NCBI GenBank assembly: GCA_036272915.1
Contig: DATAXV010000018.1
Coordinates: 1-64,000 of the forward strand
Source of the DNA: DATAXV01 sp036272915
GTDB taxonomy: Bacteria > Chloroflexota > Dormibacteria > Dormibacterales > Dormibacteraceae
DNA length: 64,000 nucleotides
Reading direction: 5' to 3'
Shown here: positions 53,256 through 61,864 of the stretch, piece after piece
Position numbering within the stretch: position 1 is the stretch's first letter
Layout of the letters: every line of letters begins with the position of its first letter
Program-made: the position numbers and the translations under genes
The notes under the pieces: generated by a model
Told to the model about the DNA's origin: nothing
The model's input: the letters and a program-made list of their open reading frames with translations, nothing else
The model's database searches: none

Positions 53256-54385
53256 CAGAGGTCCAGGCAGGTCCGGGCGATCCTCAGTGAGGCGCCAGGT
53301 CGCGCCATTCGCCGGGCCGCCTCCGACATCAGCCTGAGCTCGTCCGGATGCTCCTGGAGCAGGCGCCAGACGGTGTCCAGCAGCTTGTCCGGGTGAGGCG
53401 CGTAGACGCCGACGCCGGCTTCCTCGACGAACCGCACATTGGGCGTCTCCTGACCGGGCAGGTAGCTCGTCACGATCATCGGCAGGCCCGAGGCCAGGGA
53501 CTCCCCGATCGCGCCGGGACCGGCCTTGCCGATGACCAGGTCGGCCGCCCGCATCAGCTCCGGCATGTTGTCGACGAAGCCCATCACCAGCGTCGGCGTG
53601 GCGAAGTGTAGGCGGGCCAGGCGCTTGCGGAGCCGGGCGTTCCGGCCGCAGACCACGATCACCTGCCACGGCCTTCGCCGCCAGCTCAGCCTCCGGACCT
53701 GGCCGAGGAGGTCGCCCGATCCGTCGCCACCGCTGGTCAGGAGCAGGGTCGGGACGTCGGCGCGGAGGCCGAGCTGCTGACGCACCTGTTCCTTCTCGCC
53801 CTCCTCGGGCGGACGGAACCCGAGGCCGATGGGCAGTCCCTCGACGACGATGCGGTCGGGGTCGAGGCCGCGCCGGAGCAGGGCGTCACGCGCCTGCTCG
53901 GTGGGGGTGACGACGAGGTCGGAGCCGACGCAGGCCCAGCCCCGGTGGAGGTGGGTCAGGTCGGTGACGACGGTGGCGAAGGGCCAGCGGCGCTTGGCGG
54001 CGCGCATGGCCGCGATCGTGATGTGGTTGAGCAGGGGATGGACCGAGATCACCAGCGAGGGGTCCAGCGCCAGCATTCGGCGGGCCAGCACCCGGCGGAC
54101 CTGGGGCCCGAGCGTCGCCCGCATGGCGACGAAGGCGGGGCGGGTGTTGCTGCCGTGGTAGATCGCTCCCCAGGCGGGGCGCGCCCGCTGGATGACGGTG
54201 GGGTAGAGGGAGACGACCCGACGGACCACTGCCGGACCCCCGCCGAGGAGTGGATCAAGGAACTCGATCTCCGCGTCGGGGACCAGAGTGGTTATCGCTC
54301 CGGCCAGGGACTTGGCCGCTGCCCGGTGACCCCCGCCGGTGTCGGAGAAGAGGATGAGGACCGCGGTCCTCTCCCTTGTCGTCAG
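53225..54385 (-). CDS. MGDG-synthase/MurG-like glycosyltransferase, apparent CTG start
   Basis: About 386 residues. The N-terminal MGDG-synthase motif LILFSDTGGGHRAAAKSLA is followed by a GT-B core (VVTDLTHLHRGW; VVTPTEQARDALLRRGL) and the donor-binding half (LLTSGGDGSGDLLGQV; GFVDNMPELMRAADLVIGKAGPGAIGESLASGLPMIV). It likely adds a sugar to diacylglycerol. The first usable in-frame codon before the motif is CTG 54385, which overlaps the cytochrome stop as CTGA, just as other genes here overlap by ATGA. Its 3' end overlaps the helicase gene tail to tail by 31 bases. Confidence 0.82.
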   Translation of the reverse strand: MTTRERTAVLILFSDTGGGHRAAAKSLAGAITTLVPDAEIEFLDPLLGGGPAVVRRVVSLYPTVIQRARPAWGAIYHGSNTRPAFVAMRATLGPQVRRVLARRMLALDPSLVISVHPLLNHITIAAMRAAKRRWPFATVVTDLTHLHRGWACVGSDLVVTPTEQARDALLRRGLDPDRIVVEGLPIGLGFRPPEEGEKEQVRQQLGLRADVPTLLLTSGGDGSGDLLGQVRRLSWRRRPWQVIVVCGRNARLRKRLARLHFATPTLVMGFVDNMPELMRAADLVIGKAGPGAIGESLASGLPMIVTSYLPGQETPNVRFVEEAGVGVYAPHPDKLLDTVWRLLQEHPDELRLMSEAARRMARPGASLRIARTCLDLCYSAASQVRR

Positions 54386-54945
54386 GGTTGGCCTGAGCGC
54401 TCGTCCCGCGCGGCGGCGGCTCTCCGTGCGATCCAGCGCATGTTGTAGCGGGACAGCAAGTACGTCAGCAGGACCAGCATGGCGATGCCGACCGTGATCC
54501 AGAAGACGTCCGAGCGGGCGAGGTCGTCCGCGCTGAGCGTCGGCGGGACAGTGTTCTGCTGAATGATGTACGCCGCCAGATCCTGGATCTGCGATGAGGT
54601 GAGGCTGTCGTTGCCTCCCTTGGGCGGCATCACGGCGGTGAAGCCGCCATAGCCGTGCAGACCGTTCGTGATCGTCTGGGTGATGTACTGCTCGTCCAGC
54701 GGGTTCTTGGTGTTGCCCAGGTGTTCGATCGGGTTCAGTGCCGGGCCGACGCCACCCTCGAGGTTGGCGCCGTGACAGCTGGCGCAGGTGCCGGAGGTGA
54801 AGAGGGTCTGACCCTGGGTGGGGTCGCCCGTGTAGGTGACCTTCTTACCAGCGGCGGAAACAGCGGTGAGCGTCCAGATACCGATCAGGATGGGAGCCAG
54901 CACCGCGATGGCTACGGGTAGAGACCATTTCAATCGACGAAGCAT
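54382..54945 (-). CDS. Membrane-anchored cytochrome c
   Basis: 187 residues. An N-terminal helix (WSLPVAIAVLAPILIGIWTL) precedes a mono-haem domain with CASCHG at about 53-58 and the distal Met ligand probably in TAVMPPKGG; a second helix (VFWITVGIAMLVLLTYLL) lies near the C-terminus. It is an electron carrier outside the cytoplasmic membrane; partner complexes are not in the window. A TATCTT hexamer 12-13 bases before ATG 54945 may be its -10. Confidence 0.85.
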   Translation of the reverse strand: MLRRLKWSLPVAIAVLAPILIGIWTLTAVSAAGKKVTYTGDPTQGQTLFTSGTCASCHGANLEGGVGPALNPIEHLGNTKNPLDEQYITQTITNGLHGYGGFTAVMPPKGGNDSLTSSQIQDLAAYIIQQNTVPPTLSADDLARSDVFWITVGIAMLVLLTYLLSRYNMRWIARRAAAARDERSGQP

Positions 54946-55008
54946 GGGCCGGACCCAAGATAGCAGACAGCGCCAGGGCGGCAGCGATGCGAACGGGGCC
55001 AGAGAGGA

Positions 55009-56748
55009 TCAGGTCGGTGTCCAGCCCACCGCGGTGCAGGAGTAGGGGAACTTCTTGACGCCGAAGGCGGCCAGCTGGGCCAGCCCGGTGCCGTCCGTGT
55101 TCATCCACCAGAGGTCGGTCCGCCCGTTCTTCGCGGTGAGGAAGGCGATCTCCCTGCCGTCCGGCGAGACCGAGAAGGAGCCGGGGACGATCCCACCCTG
55201 CGAGGGCATGCCGTCGCCGGCGCTGAGCGCCGCCGGAGTGGTCTCGTCGAGGCCGCCCTGGAATATCTTGGCGACGGTGCCGTCGGCTCCCTGCACGACC
55301 GACTGGAAGAAGACGTGGTTGGAGTCGGCCTGCCAGGTCGGCGAGGAGACGTCTCCCCGGGCCAGGGTCACGGTCGACCCCTGCCCGCTCAGGACGCGGA
55401 CCTGGATCTGGTCCTGGGCCGGATTCGGGGCGTCGAGCCGGTAGGCGACAGCCTGGCCGTTCGGGGCCCAGGAGAGCTGGTCCATGGGCGTGCTCTGGCT
55501 GAAGAGCTCGTAGCGGCTGCGCAGCCCGGCGTCGTAGGCCTCCACCTGGTAGCCGTGGCTGAGGCCGATGACGAAGGCGATCTTCTCGGCTCTGTTGCCG
55601 TTGTTGTCGACAGCGACGTCGCTGACACCGCTGGCGACCTCGGTGGTCTGCCCGCCGGCGTCGAGGATCTTGAGCACTCCGCCTTCGAGGTACACGTAGC
55701 TGTTGTCGGAGAGGAAGCTCGCCCATTCCGCCTGGAAGGGCAGCGGTGTCGGGGAGCCGCCCTCGACCGGTCGCACCGACCAGCTCTCGCCCTGCCCGCG
55801 GACGAGCAGGAGGCTGCCGTCGGCGGACCAGGAGTAGTCGGAGACCTGGCCCGAGACCAGCCGCCGGGGGATCAGGGTGTCGTTGACGATCCAGATCCCG
55901 TTGCCGACGCCCGCGGATGAGCCGGTGGTGGCGAAGCTGACCCAGTGGCTCAGGGGAACCCTGGCGCCGGTGCTGAAGGTCGTGACCTGGCCCTTCCGCA
56001 GATGGTTGCCATGGCGATCCAGGGCCCTGTCGGAGACCGTGACCGAGTAGCTGGTGTTGGGGTACAGGAGGCCCTGCGGCGCGATCAGGACGCGGGCAGG
56101 GTTGGTCGGGTCGTCATGCAGGGTGAAGCTGATCGAGGGTCCGATGTGGATGGCCGAGGCCAGTGAGGAGAGGTTCATCGGCCGGCTGAAGGTCAGGGCC
56201 AGGTAGGTGGAGGGATCGATGCCCCCCGATCCCTGTCCGGGCGTCGCCGCCTGCAGGGTGGGGGCCAGCTCGGTCTGGAAGTGCCAGTCGTGACGGAACA
56301 CGTTGGTGGTGCCGTTCCGGTCCTGGTAGCCGCCCCCGAGGATGACCTGGTACTTGAACTTGGTTCGAAGCGTCGGATGGTCGAAGACCAGGGTCTTGGT
56401 CCCGCGCCAGTGGATCGAGCCCTTCACCTCCGGCTTGAGCCGGAAACGGGCATCGACGGACGCCTCGTTCATGGGGACGTTGAAGGTGATCTTGATCGGC
56501 TGGGCGGTGGACACGCCTCCCGCGCCGTTTCCGGGCGCCACCGCCGAGATCTGAGGCGGGTTGGCGCAACCGGAGAGCAGGGCTGGCACCAGTAGACATG
56601 CTGCCGCCAGCCCGATCAGCCGCTGCAGAAGAGATCGAAGATGACGATCAGCGCAGATGGCTGTAGAGACGGCTGCGGAGCTCCCCGGCCAGCTGTTCCA
56701 GCCGGGCAGTGTCGACGAACAGGATGGAGATTTCCGGAATCTGGTCAA
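55009..56748 (-). CDS. Lipoprotein with Ig-like (Big_5) and TolB-like beta-propeller repeats
   Basis: About 550-579 residues. A lipoprotein signal with LLSGC, two Ig-like repeats (PGNGAGGVSTAQPIKITFNVPMN; PGQGSGGIDPSTYLALTFSRPMN), then WD40/TolB-type blades (YSWSADGSLLLVRG; LSWAPNGQAVAY; SPTWQADSNHVFFQS; FSVSPDGREIAFLT; LWWMNTDGTGLAQL). The start is unresolved: the TTG at 56748 lies 101 bases inside the upstream gene and is unlikely; no ATG or GTG lies between it and the signal peptide, so a rare start near 56628-56658 is probable. Coordinates give the outer limit. A surface-exposed scaffold or binding protein. Confidence 0.75.
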   Translation of the reverse strand: MTRFRKSPSCSSTLPGWNSWPGSSAAVSTAICADRHLRSLLQRLIGLAAACLLVPALLSGCANPPQISAVAPGNGAGGVSTAQPIKITFNVPMNEASVDARFRLKPEVKGSIHWRGTKTLVFDHPTLRTKFKYQVILGGGYQDRNGTTNVFRHDWHFQTELAPTLQAATPGQGSGGIDPSTYLALTFSRPMNLSSLASAIHIGPSISFTLHDDPTNPARVLIAPQGLLYPNTSYSVTVSDRALDRHGNHLRKGQVTTFSTGARVPLSHWVSFATTGSSAGVGNGIWIVNDTLIPRRLVSGQVSDYSWSADGSLLLVRGQGESWSVRPVEGGSPTPLPFQAEWASFLSDNSYVYLEGGVLKILDAGGQTTEVASGVSDVAVDNNGNRAEKIAFVIGLSHGYQVEAYDAGLRSRYELFSQSTPMDQLSWAPNGQAVAYRLDAPNPAQDQIQVRVLSGQGSTVTLARGDVSSPTWQADSNHVFFQSVVQGADGTVAKIFQGGLDETTPAALSAGDGMPSQGGIVPGSFSVSPDGREIAFLTAKNGRTDLWWMNTDGTGLAQLAAFGVKKFPYSCTAVGWTPT

Positions 56749-58240
56749 TAGCGGCCTCGATGCCGGCCTGGCTGCGGTCGGCGCTGGCCAGGATATCCTT
56801 CACCTTGCGGGACCTGTTGCCCAGAGCTTCATCTGTTGCCTGCTGCAGGTCCTCGAGGATCGCCTCCCAGTCGGTTCCGCCTGGCTGGATGCCCACGTTG
56901 TGCATCGGCGCCGGGGCAGCCGGCGGAGCGGCCTGCTGCATGGTCACCGGCTGAGGCTGCTGCCGCTGCATCTGCTGCTGGCGCTCCTGCTGCTGAGGAG
57001 GAGCCTGCTGCTGTTGCTGCTGGCGCGCTCCCCCGCCGCCGAACGGTCCGGGCGGGTTCATGCGCTGGCCCACGATCTGCTCGAGCTGGAGCCGGTGGGC
57101 GCTGACGGCGCGCGCCGCCTTGACCTCGATCATCGCCTCGGGGTCGTCGCACAGGGCGAGGACGCCGTCGGCGCGGTCGGAGATCTCACGCGACTCGCTG
57201 GTGTACGCCCCGGCCAGGTCGCCGTCGGCCAGGATCAGGACGCCCACGCCGCCGTGCGATCGGACGGTCAGGGTGCCGCTGAGGCCCCGGTTGGCCAGGA
57301 ACTCGAGCAGCGCCCGAGAGTCGACCCACGAGGCGTAGAGATCCGTGTACATGGGCTGGGCGGTGGCCAGCTGGTACAGGCCGTCGACCAGCTCCGGGCT
57401 GAGGCTGACGACGTCGAGGACGCCGTTGCCGCCGGTCACGTCTTCATGGAAGGCGCGCAGAGCGTCGGCGCCCTGGTCGACCTGCTCGCCGCGATCGTAG
57501 ACGCACTCGAGCGCCTGGCCGTCGCGGAAGAAGATCAGCCCGGTGGCGACGTCCGTCAGCAGGCGGACGTAGCCGGTGTAGGCCTCGCGCTCCAGCGTCT
57601 GCAGGAGGCGGGGGAAGTCGACGAAGGAGGACTTCAGGGAGTCGTAGATGACCTGGCCCTGCGGAACCGGGATCGGCTCCTGGCCGCGCTTCGGCGGGGT
57701 CGGCCGGTACTTGACGCCCTGGGCCAGACCCGGACGGGCCGGCGGCTGCTGGCGCGTCGCCGGCTCCGGCGGCTGCTGTGCCGGCGGGGCGGCGGGAGTC
57801 CAACCGTTGCTGGACACCGGCTGCGGCTGCACCCGCGGTGGGGGCGCCTGGCGCTGCGGCTGCATCTCCGGCGCCGGCCGGGGAGGAGGCTGCTGCTGGA
57901 CAGGCGGCGCCGGGGCCGGGCGACTCTGGATCTGCGGAGTCTGAGCCGCGCGCTGGATCAAGTCGGGGATCAAGCCTTCGACGGTCTCGTCCGTGGGCAG
58001 CTTGGCGCCTGCGTCGAACTCGAACTCACCCGAGTCTGAAGAGAGAGCCATGAGTACGGCATCATCCCCGCGGAGCCCGTTGCCCACAGCATGAAACAGA
58101 TGCCCGAACAGGAAGTGAAGGCGGACTGGGTCCGCATTCCCGTTCGCATGTACCGTCAGTGTCCCTGTCGCACGTTCCGCCTGTGCGGACTCCAATAGCG
58201 ACCGGAGACTGGTTTCCGCAAGGGAGCCCTTGGCTTGCAA
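56648..58240 (-). CDS. DUF4388-domain protein with Pro/Gln-rich linkers
   Basis: 530 residues with a TTG start, preceded by AGGAGA (7-base gap). The N-terminal DUF4388/PATAN-like domain (about 1-100: GSLAETSLRSLLESAQAERATGTLTVH; LHFLFGHLFHA; GEFEFD) is followed by a Pro/Gln-rich linker (about 105-195). A second related domain (about 200-390: FPRLLQTLEREAYTGYVRLL; FFRDGQALECVYDRG) comes next, then a Gln-rich stretch and a helical end. DUF4388 proteins work in gliding and two-component-like signalling. AGTATA at 58300-58305 (TATACT on the minus strand) may be its -10. Confidence 0.78.
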   Translation of the reverse strand: MQAKGSLAETSLRSLLESAQAERATGTLTVHANGNADPVRLHFLFGHLFHAVGNGLRGDDAVLMALSSDSGEFEFDAGAKLPTDETVEGLIPDLIQRAAQTPQIQSRPAPAPPVQQQPPPRPAPEMQPQRQAPPPRVQPQPVSSNGWTPAAPPAQQPPEPATRQQPPARPGLAQGVKYRPTPPKRGQEPIPVPQGQVIYDSLKSSFVDFPRLLQTLEREAYTGYVRLLTDVATGLIFFRDGQALECVYDRGEQVDQGADALRAFHEDVTGGNGVLDVVSLSPELVDGLYQLATAQPMYTDLYASWVDSRALLEFLANRGLSGTLTVRSHGGVGVLILADGDLAGAYTSESREISDRADGVLALCDDPEAMIEVKAARAVSAHRLQLEQIVGQRMNPPGPFGGGGARQQQQQQAPPQQQERQQQMQRQQPQPVTMQQAAPPAAPAPMHNVGIQPGGTDWEAILEDLQQATDEALGNRSRKVKDILASADRSQAGIEAAIDQIPEISILFVDTARLEQLAGELRSRLYSHLR

Positions 58241-58402
58241 AAGCGAATCTCCTGATCAGTGGGTGCCTTCCCAGCCTGGTGGCACGCGATCAAAGCGTAA
58301 GTATAGCCACGACCGGCTCGGCTCGGCCACCCCGTTTCATCACCCGAACCTGACCCTGCCCCTAACGGTGACATGGTTTCGCCCCGCTACTATATCGTGC
58401 AG

Positions 58403-59074
58403 ATGTCGAATCAGAGCGGCACCAGCCTGGTCGAGGCCGCTCCCGACACCCAGGCACCTGCCCTGACCTCTTCGCGTCTTCTCTTAGTGCGGCATGGGGA
58501 GTCGACCTGGAACCGGGATCGGCGGATCCAGGGCCAGCTCGATCCGCCGCTCACGGAGCGGGGTCAGCTTCAGGCCAGGGAGGTGGCGGAGCGGTTGGAG
58601 GGACATGACGTGGTCGCGCTGTACAGCAGCGACCTCATCCGAACCATGCAGACCGCGGCGCCGATCGCCGAGGCGGTCGGGATGGAGCCGGTGAAGGATG
58701 TCCGCCTCCGGGAGATCGGCCTCGGCGAATGGGAGGGCAAGACCGGAGAGGAGCTTGCCGAGTCTTATCCGGATCTGTGGCGCCGGTGGACCGAGCAGCC
58801 GTCCTGGCGGCTGGTCCCGGGCGGCGAGGACCCGGAGGCATTCGAGCACCGCGTCGCCGGCCTCATCGCCGAGCTCTTCTCGCGGCACGACGAGGGGGAC
58901 ATCCTCTGCGTCACCCACGGCGGGGTCATCCAGGTCGCTCTGGGTCAGGCCCTGGGACGCTCCTCCGACGGCGTGTTCCCCTTCCTTATTGAGAACTGCT
59001 CCCTCACCGTCCTCGAGCGGACCCGACGGAGATCGGTGATCACAGCCGTCAACGACACGTGCCACCTGCCCTGA
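58403..59074 (+). CDS. Histidine phosphatase / phosphoglycerate-mutase-like protein
   Basis: About 223 residues. LLLVRHGESTWNRDRRIQGQLD carries the catalytic RHG; the second His is in CVTHGGVIQVAL; SSDLIRTMQTA and LREIGLGEWEGKT are family features. Substrates may be small phosphoesters, for example alpha-ribazole phosphate or phosphoglycerate-like compounds. ATG 58403 is preceded by TATATC 6 bases upstream; ATG 58373 is also in frame. The next gene overlaps by 16 bases. Confidence 0.88.
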   Translation: MSNQSGTSLVEAAPDTQAPALTSSRLLLVRHGESTWNRDRRIQGQLDPPLTERGQLQAREVAERLEGHDVVALYSSDLIRTMQTAAPIAEAVGMEPVKDVRLREIGLGEWEGKTGEELAESYPDLWRRWTEQPSWRLVPGGEDPEAFEHRVAGLIAELFSRHDEGDILCVTHGGVIQVALGQALGRSSDGVFPFLIENCSLTVLERTRRRSVITAVNDTCHLP

Positions 59075-60024
59075 CCCAGACCGCCTGGGACGAGGAGCTG
59101 GCCCGGCGTTCGCAACCACCGCCCCTCGCCCAGTGTTGGGGGTACGGCGAGGTGCAGGCCCGGGAAGGCTGGCAGGTCCAGCGCGTGGACCTCGGCCGGT
59201 GCGTGGCGCAGGTCCAGCTCCAGGGCGCCGGGCCGACCCGCTGGGCCTACGTGCCCCGCGGTCCGGTCCCGGCCGGCGAGGAGGAGCTGAAGGCGCTGGT
59301 CGAGTGGGCCCGCGGCGAGCGGCTCTGCCGGCTCCGGGTGGAGCCCGAGGCCCCTGCCGAGTTCGGTGACGCGGCGGCGGCGATGGGCTTCGGCCCGCAT
59401 CCCTCGTTCCAGCCCCAGCACACGATGATCGTGCGGCTCGGACCCGAGGACGAGATGCTCGCCTCCTTCAAGACCAAGCACCGCTACAACATCCGGCTGG
59501 CTCTCAGGAAGGGAGTCGTCGTCGAGGAGACGGACGACGTCGAGGAGCTGGAGCGGCAGCACGCCCACACGGCGCGCCGGCAGGGCATCCGCCCGCCGAC
59601 GGTCGCCCACTACCGGCGCCGGCTGGAGCTGCTCCCCTGGTGCCGGGTCTACGTCGCCCGCGTCGAGGGCGAGGCGGTGGCGGCGATCATGGTCACCCGC
59701 TTCGGCGGCCGCGCCTACTACCTGTTCGGCGGCTCCGGGGAGCGGCACCGCCAGCTGATGCCGAGCTACGCGATTCAGTGGGCGGCGATGCGCGCCGCCG
59801 CCGAGGCCGGCTGCGTCGACTACGACCTCTGGGGTGTGCCGCCGACCGGGGATGACCCGAGCCACCCCTGGCACGGTCTCTGGCAGATGAAGAGCGGCTT
59901 CAACGGGACGCTGGTCGAGTACGCCGGCGCCTGGGACCTGGTGCTCTCACCGCTGCGCGTGCTGCTCGGTGAAGGCGTCCATAAGACCGGAAAAGCCTTG
60001 GCAACGCTTGTTAAGAAGCGCTAA
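59059..60024 (+). CDS. FemAB/GNAT-like peptidyltransferase
   Basis: 321 residues with a GTG start inside the previous gene. Two GNAT-like halves: MGFGPHPSFQPQHTMIVRLG, SFKTKHRYNIRLALRKGVVV (the typical K-H-R-x-N-I-R motif of FemABX), IMVTRFGGRAYYLFGGSGERHRQLMPSYAIQWAAM and DYDLWGVPP then MKSGFNGTLVEYAGAWDL. FemABX enzymes use aminoacyl-tRNA to add residues to the peptidoglycan stem peptide. It is the likely cell wall gene near murE. Confidence 0.88.
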   Translation: MPPALTQTAWDEELARRSQPPPLAQCWGYGEVQAREGWQVQRVDLGRCVAQVQLQGAGPTRWAYVPRGPVPAGEEELKALVEWARGERLCRLRVEPEAPAEFGDAAAAMGFGPHPSFQPQHTMIVRLGPEDEMLASFKTKHRYNIRLALRKGVVVEETDDVEELERQHAHTARRQGIRPPTVAHYRRRLELLPWCRVYVARVEGEAVAAIMVTRFGGRAYYLFGGSGERHRQLMPSYAIQWAAMRAAAEAGCVDYDLWGVPPTGDDPSHPWHGLWQMKSGFNGTLVEYAGAWDLVLSPLRVLLGEGVHKTGKALATLVKKR

Positions 60025-60040
60025 GCAACCGCTCTCGTGG

Positions 60041-60056
60041 TACACACTTGTGTGCA
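60041..60056. promoter_or_regulatory. Imperfect palindrome directly before the atypical response regulator
   Basis: TACACACTTGTGTGCA, symmetric except at two paired positions, ends right at ATG 60057 and overlaps a TACACA hexamer. It may be an autoregulatory site of the PhoB-type regulator. Confidence 0.4.
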
Positions 60057-60779
60057 ATGACCATGATGGGGGAGGTCGATAGCAGATATCGTCGCCTGCA
60101 GATAATCGACGGCGATGCGGGTACCCGGCGGGCGGTCCGCCATGCCTGCGAGCGTGAGGGTTTCGAGGTCGTCGGCAGCGAGACCGGACAGGAGGGGCTC
60201 GAGCAGTTCGATCGACTGCGGCCCTCGGCGGTGCTTCTCGAGACCTCGCTGCCGGACATGTCCGGCTATGACGTCTGTCGCGAGCTGAGGCGCAAGGACG
60301 GCCGTGTCCCGATCCTCTTCATGAGCCCGAGGACCGAGGAGATCGACGTCGTCGTCGGACTCGAGCTGGGCGCCGACGACTACCTGGGCAAGCCGCTCCG
60401 CCTCCGCGAGGTCATCGCCCGCATCTCCGCCCACCTTCGAAGGGTGCGGATGGAGACCCAGCGCCAGCGCAGCGGCCGGCTCGAGTTCAAGGATCTGGTC
60501 ATCGACATGAACGAGCGGCGGGTGTTCCGGCGGGGAAGGGAGATCGAGCTCACCCACACCGAGTTCGACCTCCTCCAGTGCCTCGCCGCGAGCGCCGGCA
60601 AGGTTCAGTCGCGGGAGCGGATTCTGAACGCCGTCTGGGGCTACGAGTATCCGATCGAGACCAGGGTCATCGATGTTCACGTCAGGAACCTGCGGCGCAA
60701 GATCGAGGACCAGCCCTCCAAGCCGTTCTACATTCTGGCCGTGCCCGGGGTCGGCTACCGCTTCGCCAACGCTCGCTGA
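60057..60779 (+). CDS. PhoB/OmpR-type regulator with Glu at the phosphoacceptor position
   Basis: About 240 residues. The receiver domain begins LQIIDGDAGTRRAV and has VLLETSLPDMSGYD, where Glu62 stands where Asp is expected; the switch Ser (ILFMSP) and Lys (YLGKPLRL) remain. The acidic pair is reduced to D-G-D. The C-terminal winged helix is intact: ELTHTEFDLLQCLA, RVIDVHVRNLRRKIE, VPGVGYRF. Glu often mimics phospho-Asp, so it may be constitutively active. No kinase gene is adjacent. ATG 60057 is preferred over TTG 60048. Confidence 0.88.
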   Translation: MTMMGEVDSRYRRLQIIDGDAGTRRAVRHACEREGFEVVGSETGQEGLEQFDRLRPSAVLLETSLPDMSGYDVCRELRRKDGRVPILFMSPRTEEIDVVVGLELGADDYLGKPLRLREVIARISAHLRRVRMETQRQRSGRLEFKDLVIDMNERRVFRRGREIELTHTEFDLLQCLAASAGKVQSRERILNAVWGYEYPIETRVIDVHVRNLRRKIEDQPSKPFYILAVPGVGYRFANAR

Positions 60780-60782
60780 CCG

Positions 60783-61456
60783 ATGCGCTTCGACTACGAC
60801 TCGGACCCGGACCGCTTCCTGGCCGGCCGCGAGGCGGCGGAGCGGCACAGCCCCACGGGCGACATCCACGCCGACGTGGCTCGGCGCCTGCTCGCCGAGG
60901 GCCTCCGCCCGATCCTGGACGCCGCGTGTGGCCGCGGCGCCCTGCCGAGCTCGGGCCCCGTCCTGAGTGGATCGGCGTCGATCTCTCGCCGACGATGCTG
61001 GCGGCCGCCCCGTGCCCGGCGGTGTGGGCCGACCTCTCCGCCCTGCCCTTCGACGACGGCAGCTTCGGCGCCGTCGCCTCGCTCTGGGTCCTCTACCACC
61101 TGGCCGATCCACGGCAGGCGGTGAGGGAGGCCCGCCGGGTCCTGCGCCCGGGTGGTCTGTACGTGACCAGCGCGACGAGCCGCGCCGACGCCCCCGAGCT
61201 CGGCGATCTGGTCACGCGCGGCGACAGCACCTTCGACGCCGAGAACGCGCCCGACATCGTCGGCAGCGCCTTCGACGACCTCGAGGTGGTCCGCTGGGAC
61301 GCGCCCCTGATCCGGCTGCCCGATCGCGAGGCGCTGGCCCGGTACCTCTATGGACATGGTGTCGCCCAGGAGCGCGCCGCGGATCTGGCCGCGACCAGGG
61401 ACAACTTCCCGCTGACCCTGACCAAGCGGGGCGCGCTGGTCTACGCCCGGGCCTGA
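60783..61456 (+). pseudogene. SAM-dependent class I methyltransferase, one frameshift
   Basis: ATG 60783 opens MRFDYDSDPDRFLAGREAAE and motif I LDAACGRGAL, but the frame then fails. The continuation LGPRPEWIGVDLSPTMLAAAP, DLSALPFDDGSFGAVASLWVLYHL and REARRVLRPGGLYVTS lies in another frame and ends with VYARA at 61456. A single one-base change near 60930-60960 would join them. Both halves are well conserved, so this is recent decay or a sequence error. It follows the regulator by 3 bases. Confidence 0.72.
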
Positions 61457-61459
61457 CGG

Positions 61460-61864
61460 TCAGAGATCGGGGCGGAGCTGACGCAGCGGGACGAGCACGA
61501 AGTCCCGCTCCCGCATCCTCGGGTGGGGGATCTGGAGGTCGGGCTCGTCCACGGTCTGATCGCCGAAGAGGAGGATGTCGACGTCGACCACGCGCGGGCC
61601 CCAGCGAAAGGTCGGGGTCCGGCCGGCCTCGACCTCGACCTCCTTCGCCGCCCGGAGCAGGCCGTGGGGATCGTCACCCCACTCGACCTCGAGCACCAGG
61701 TTGAGGAAGCGTGGCTGGTCGAGCACGCCCCACGGCTCGGTCTCGATGGTGTCGCTGCGGCGGAGCACCCGGACCCCCCGGTCCGAGAGCAACTCCTCGG
61801 CCCGGGCCAGGCTGGCGGCCCGGTCACCGAGGTTGGCGCCGAGCCCGAGGTAGGCGAGTGTCAC
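61460..61864 (-). CDS. folK: 2-amino-4-hydroxy-6-hydroxymethyldihydropteridine pyrophosphokinase
   Basis: 134 residues. AYLGLGANLGDRAASL, TEPWGVLDQPRFLNLVLEV and RWGPRVVDVDILLFGD with IPHPRMRERDFVLVPL are diagnostic HPPK motifs. It pyrophosphorylates the pterin for FolP. The stop of folP overlaps its ATG (ATGA). Confidence 0.95.
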   Translation of the reverse strand: MTLAYLGLGANLGDRAASLARAEELLSDRGVRVLRRSDTIETEPWGVLDQPRFLNLVLEVEWGDDPHGLLRAAKEVEVEAGRTPTFRWGPRVVDVDILLFGDQTVDEPDLQIPHPRMRERDFVLVPLRQLRPDL

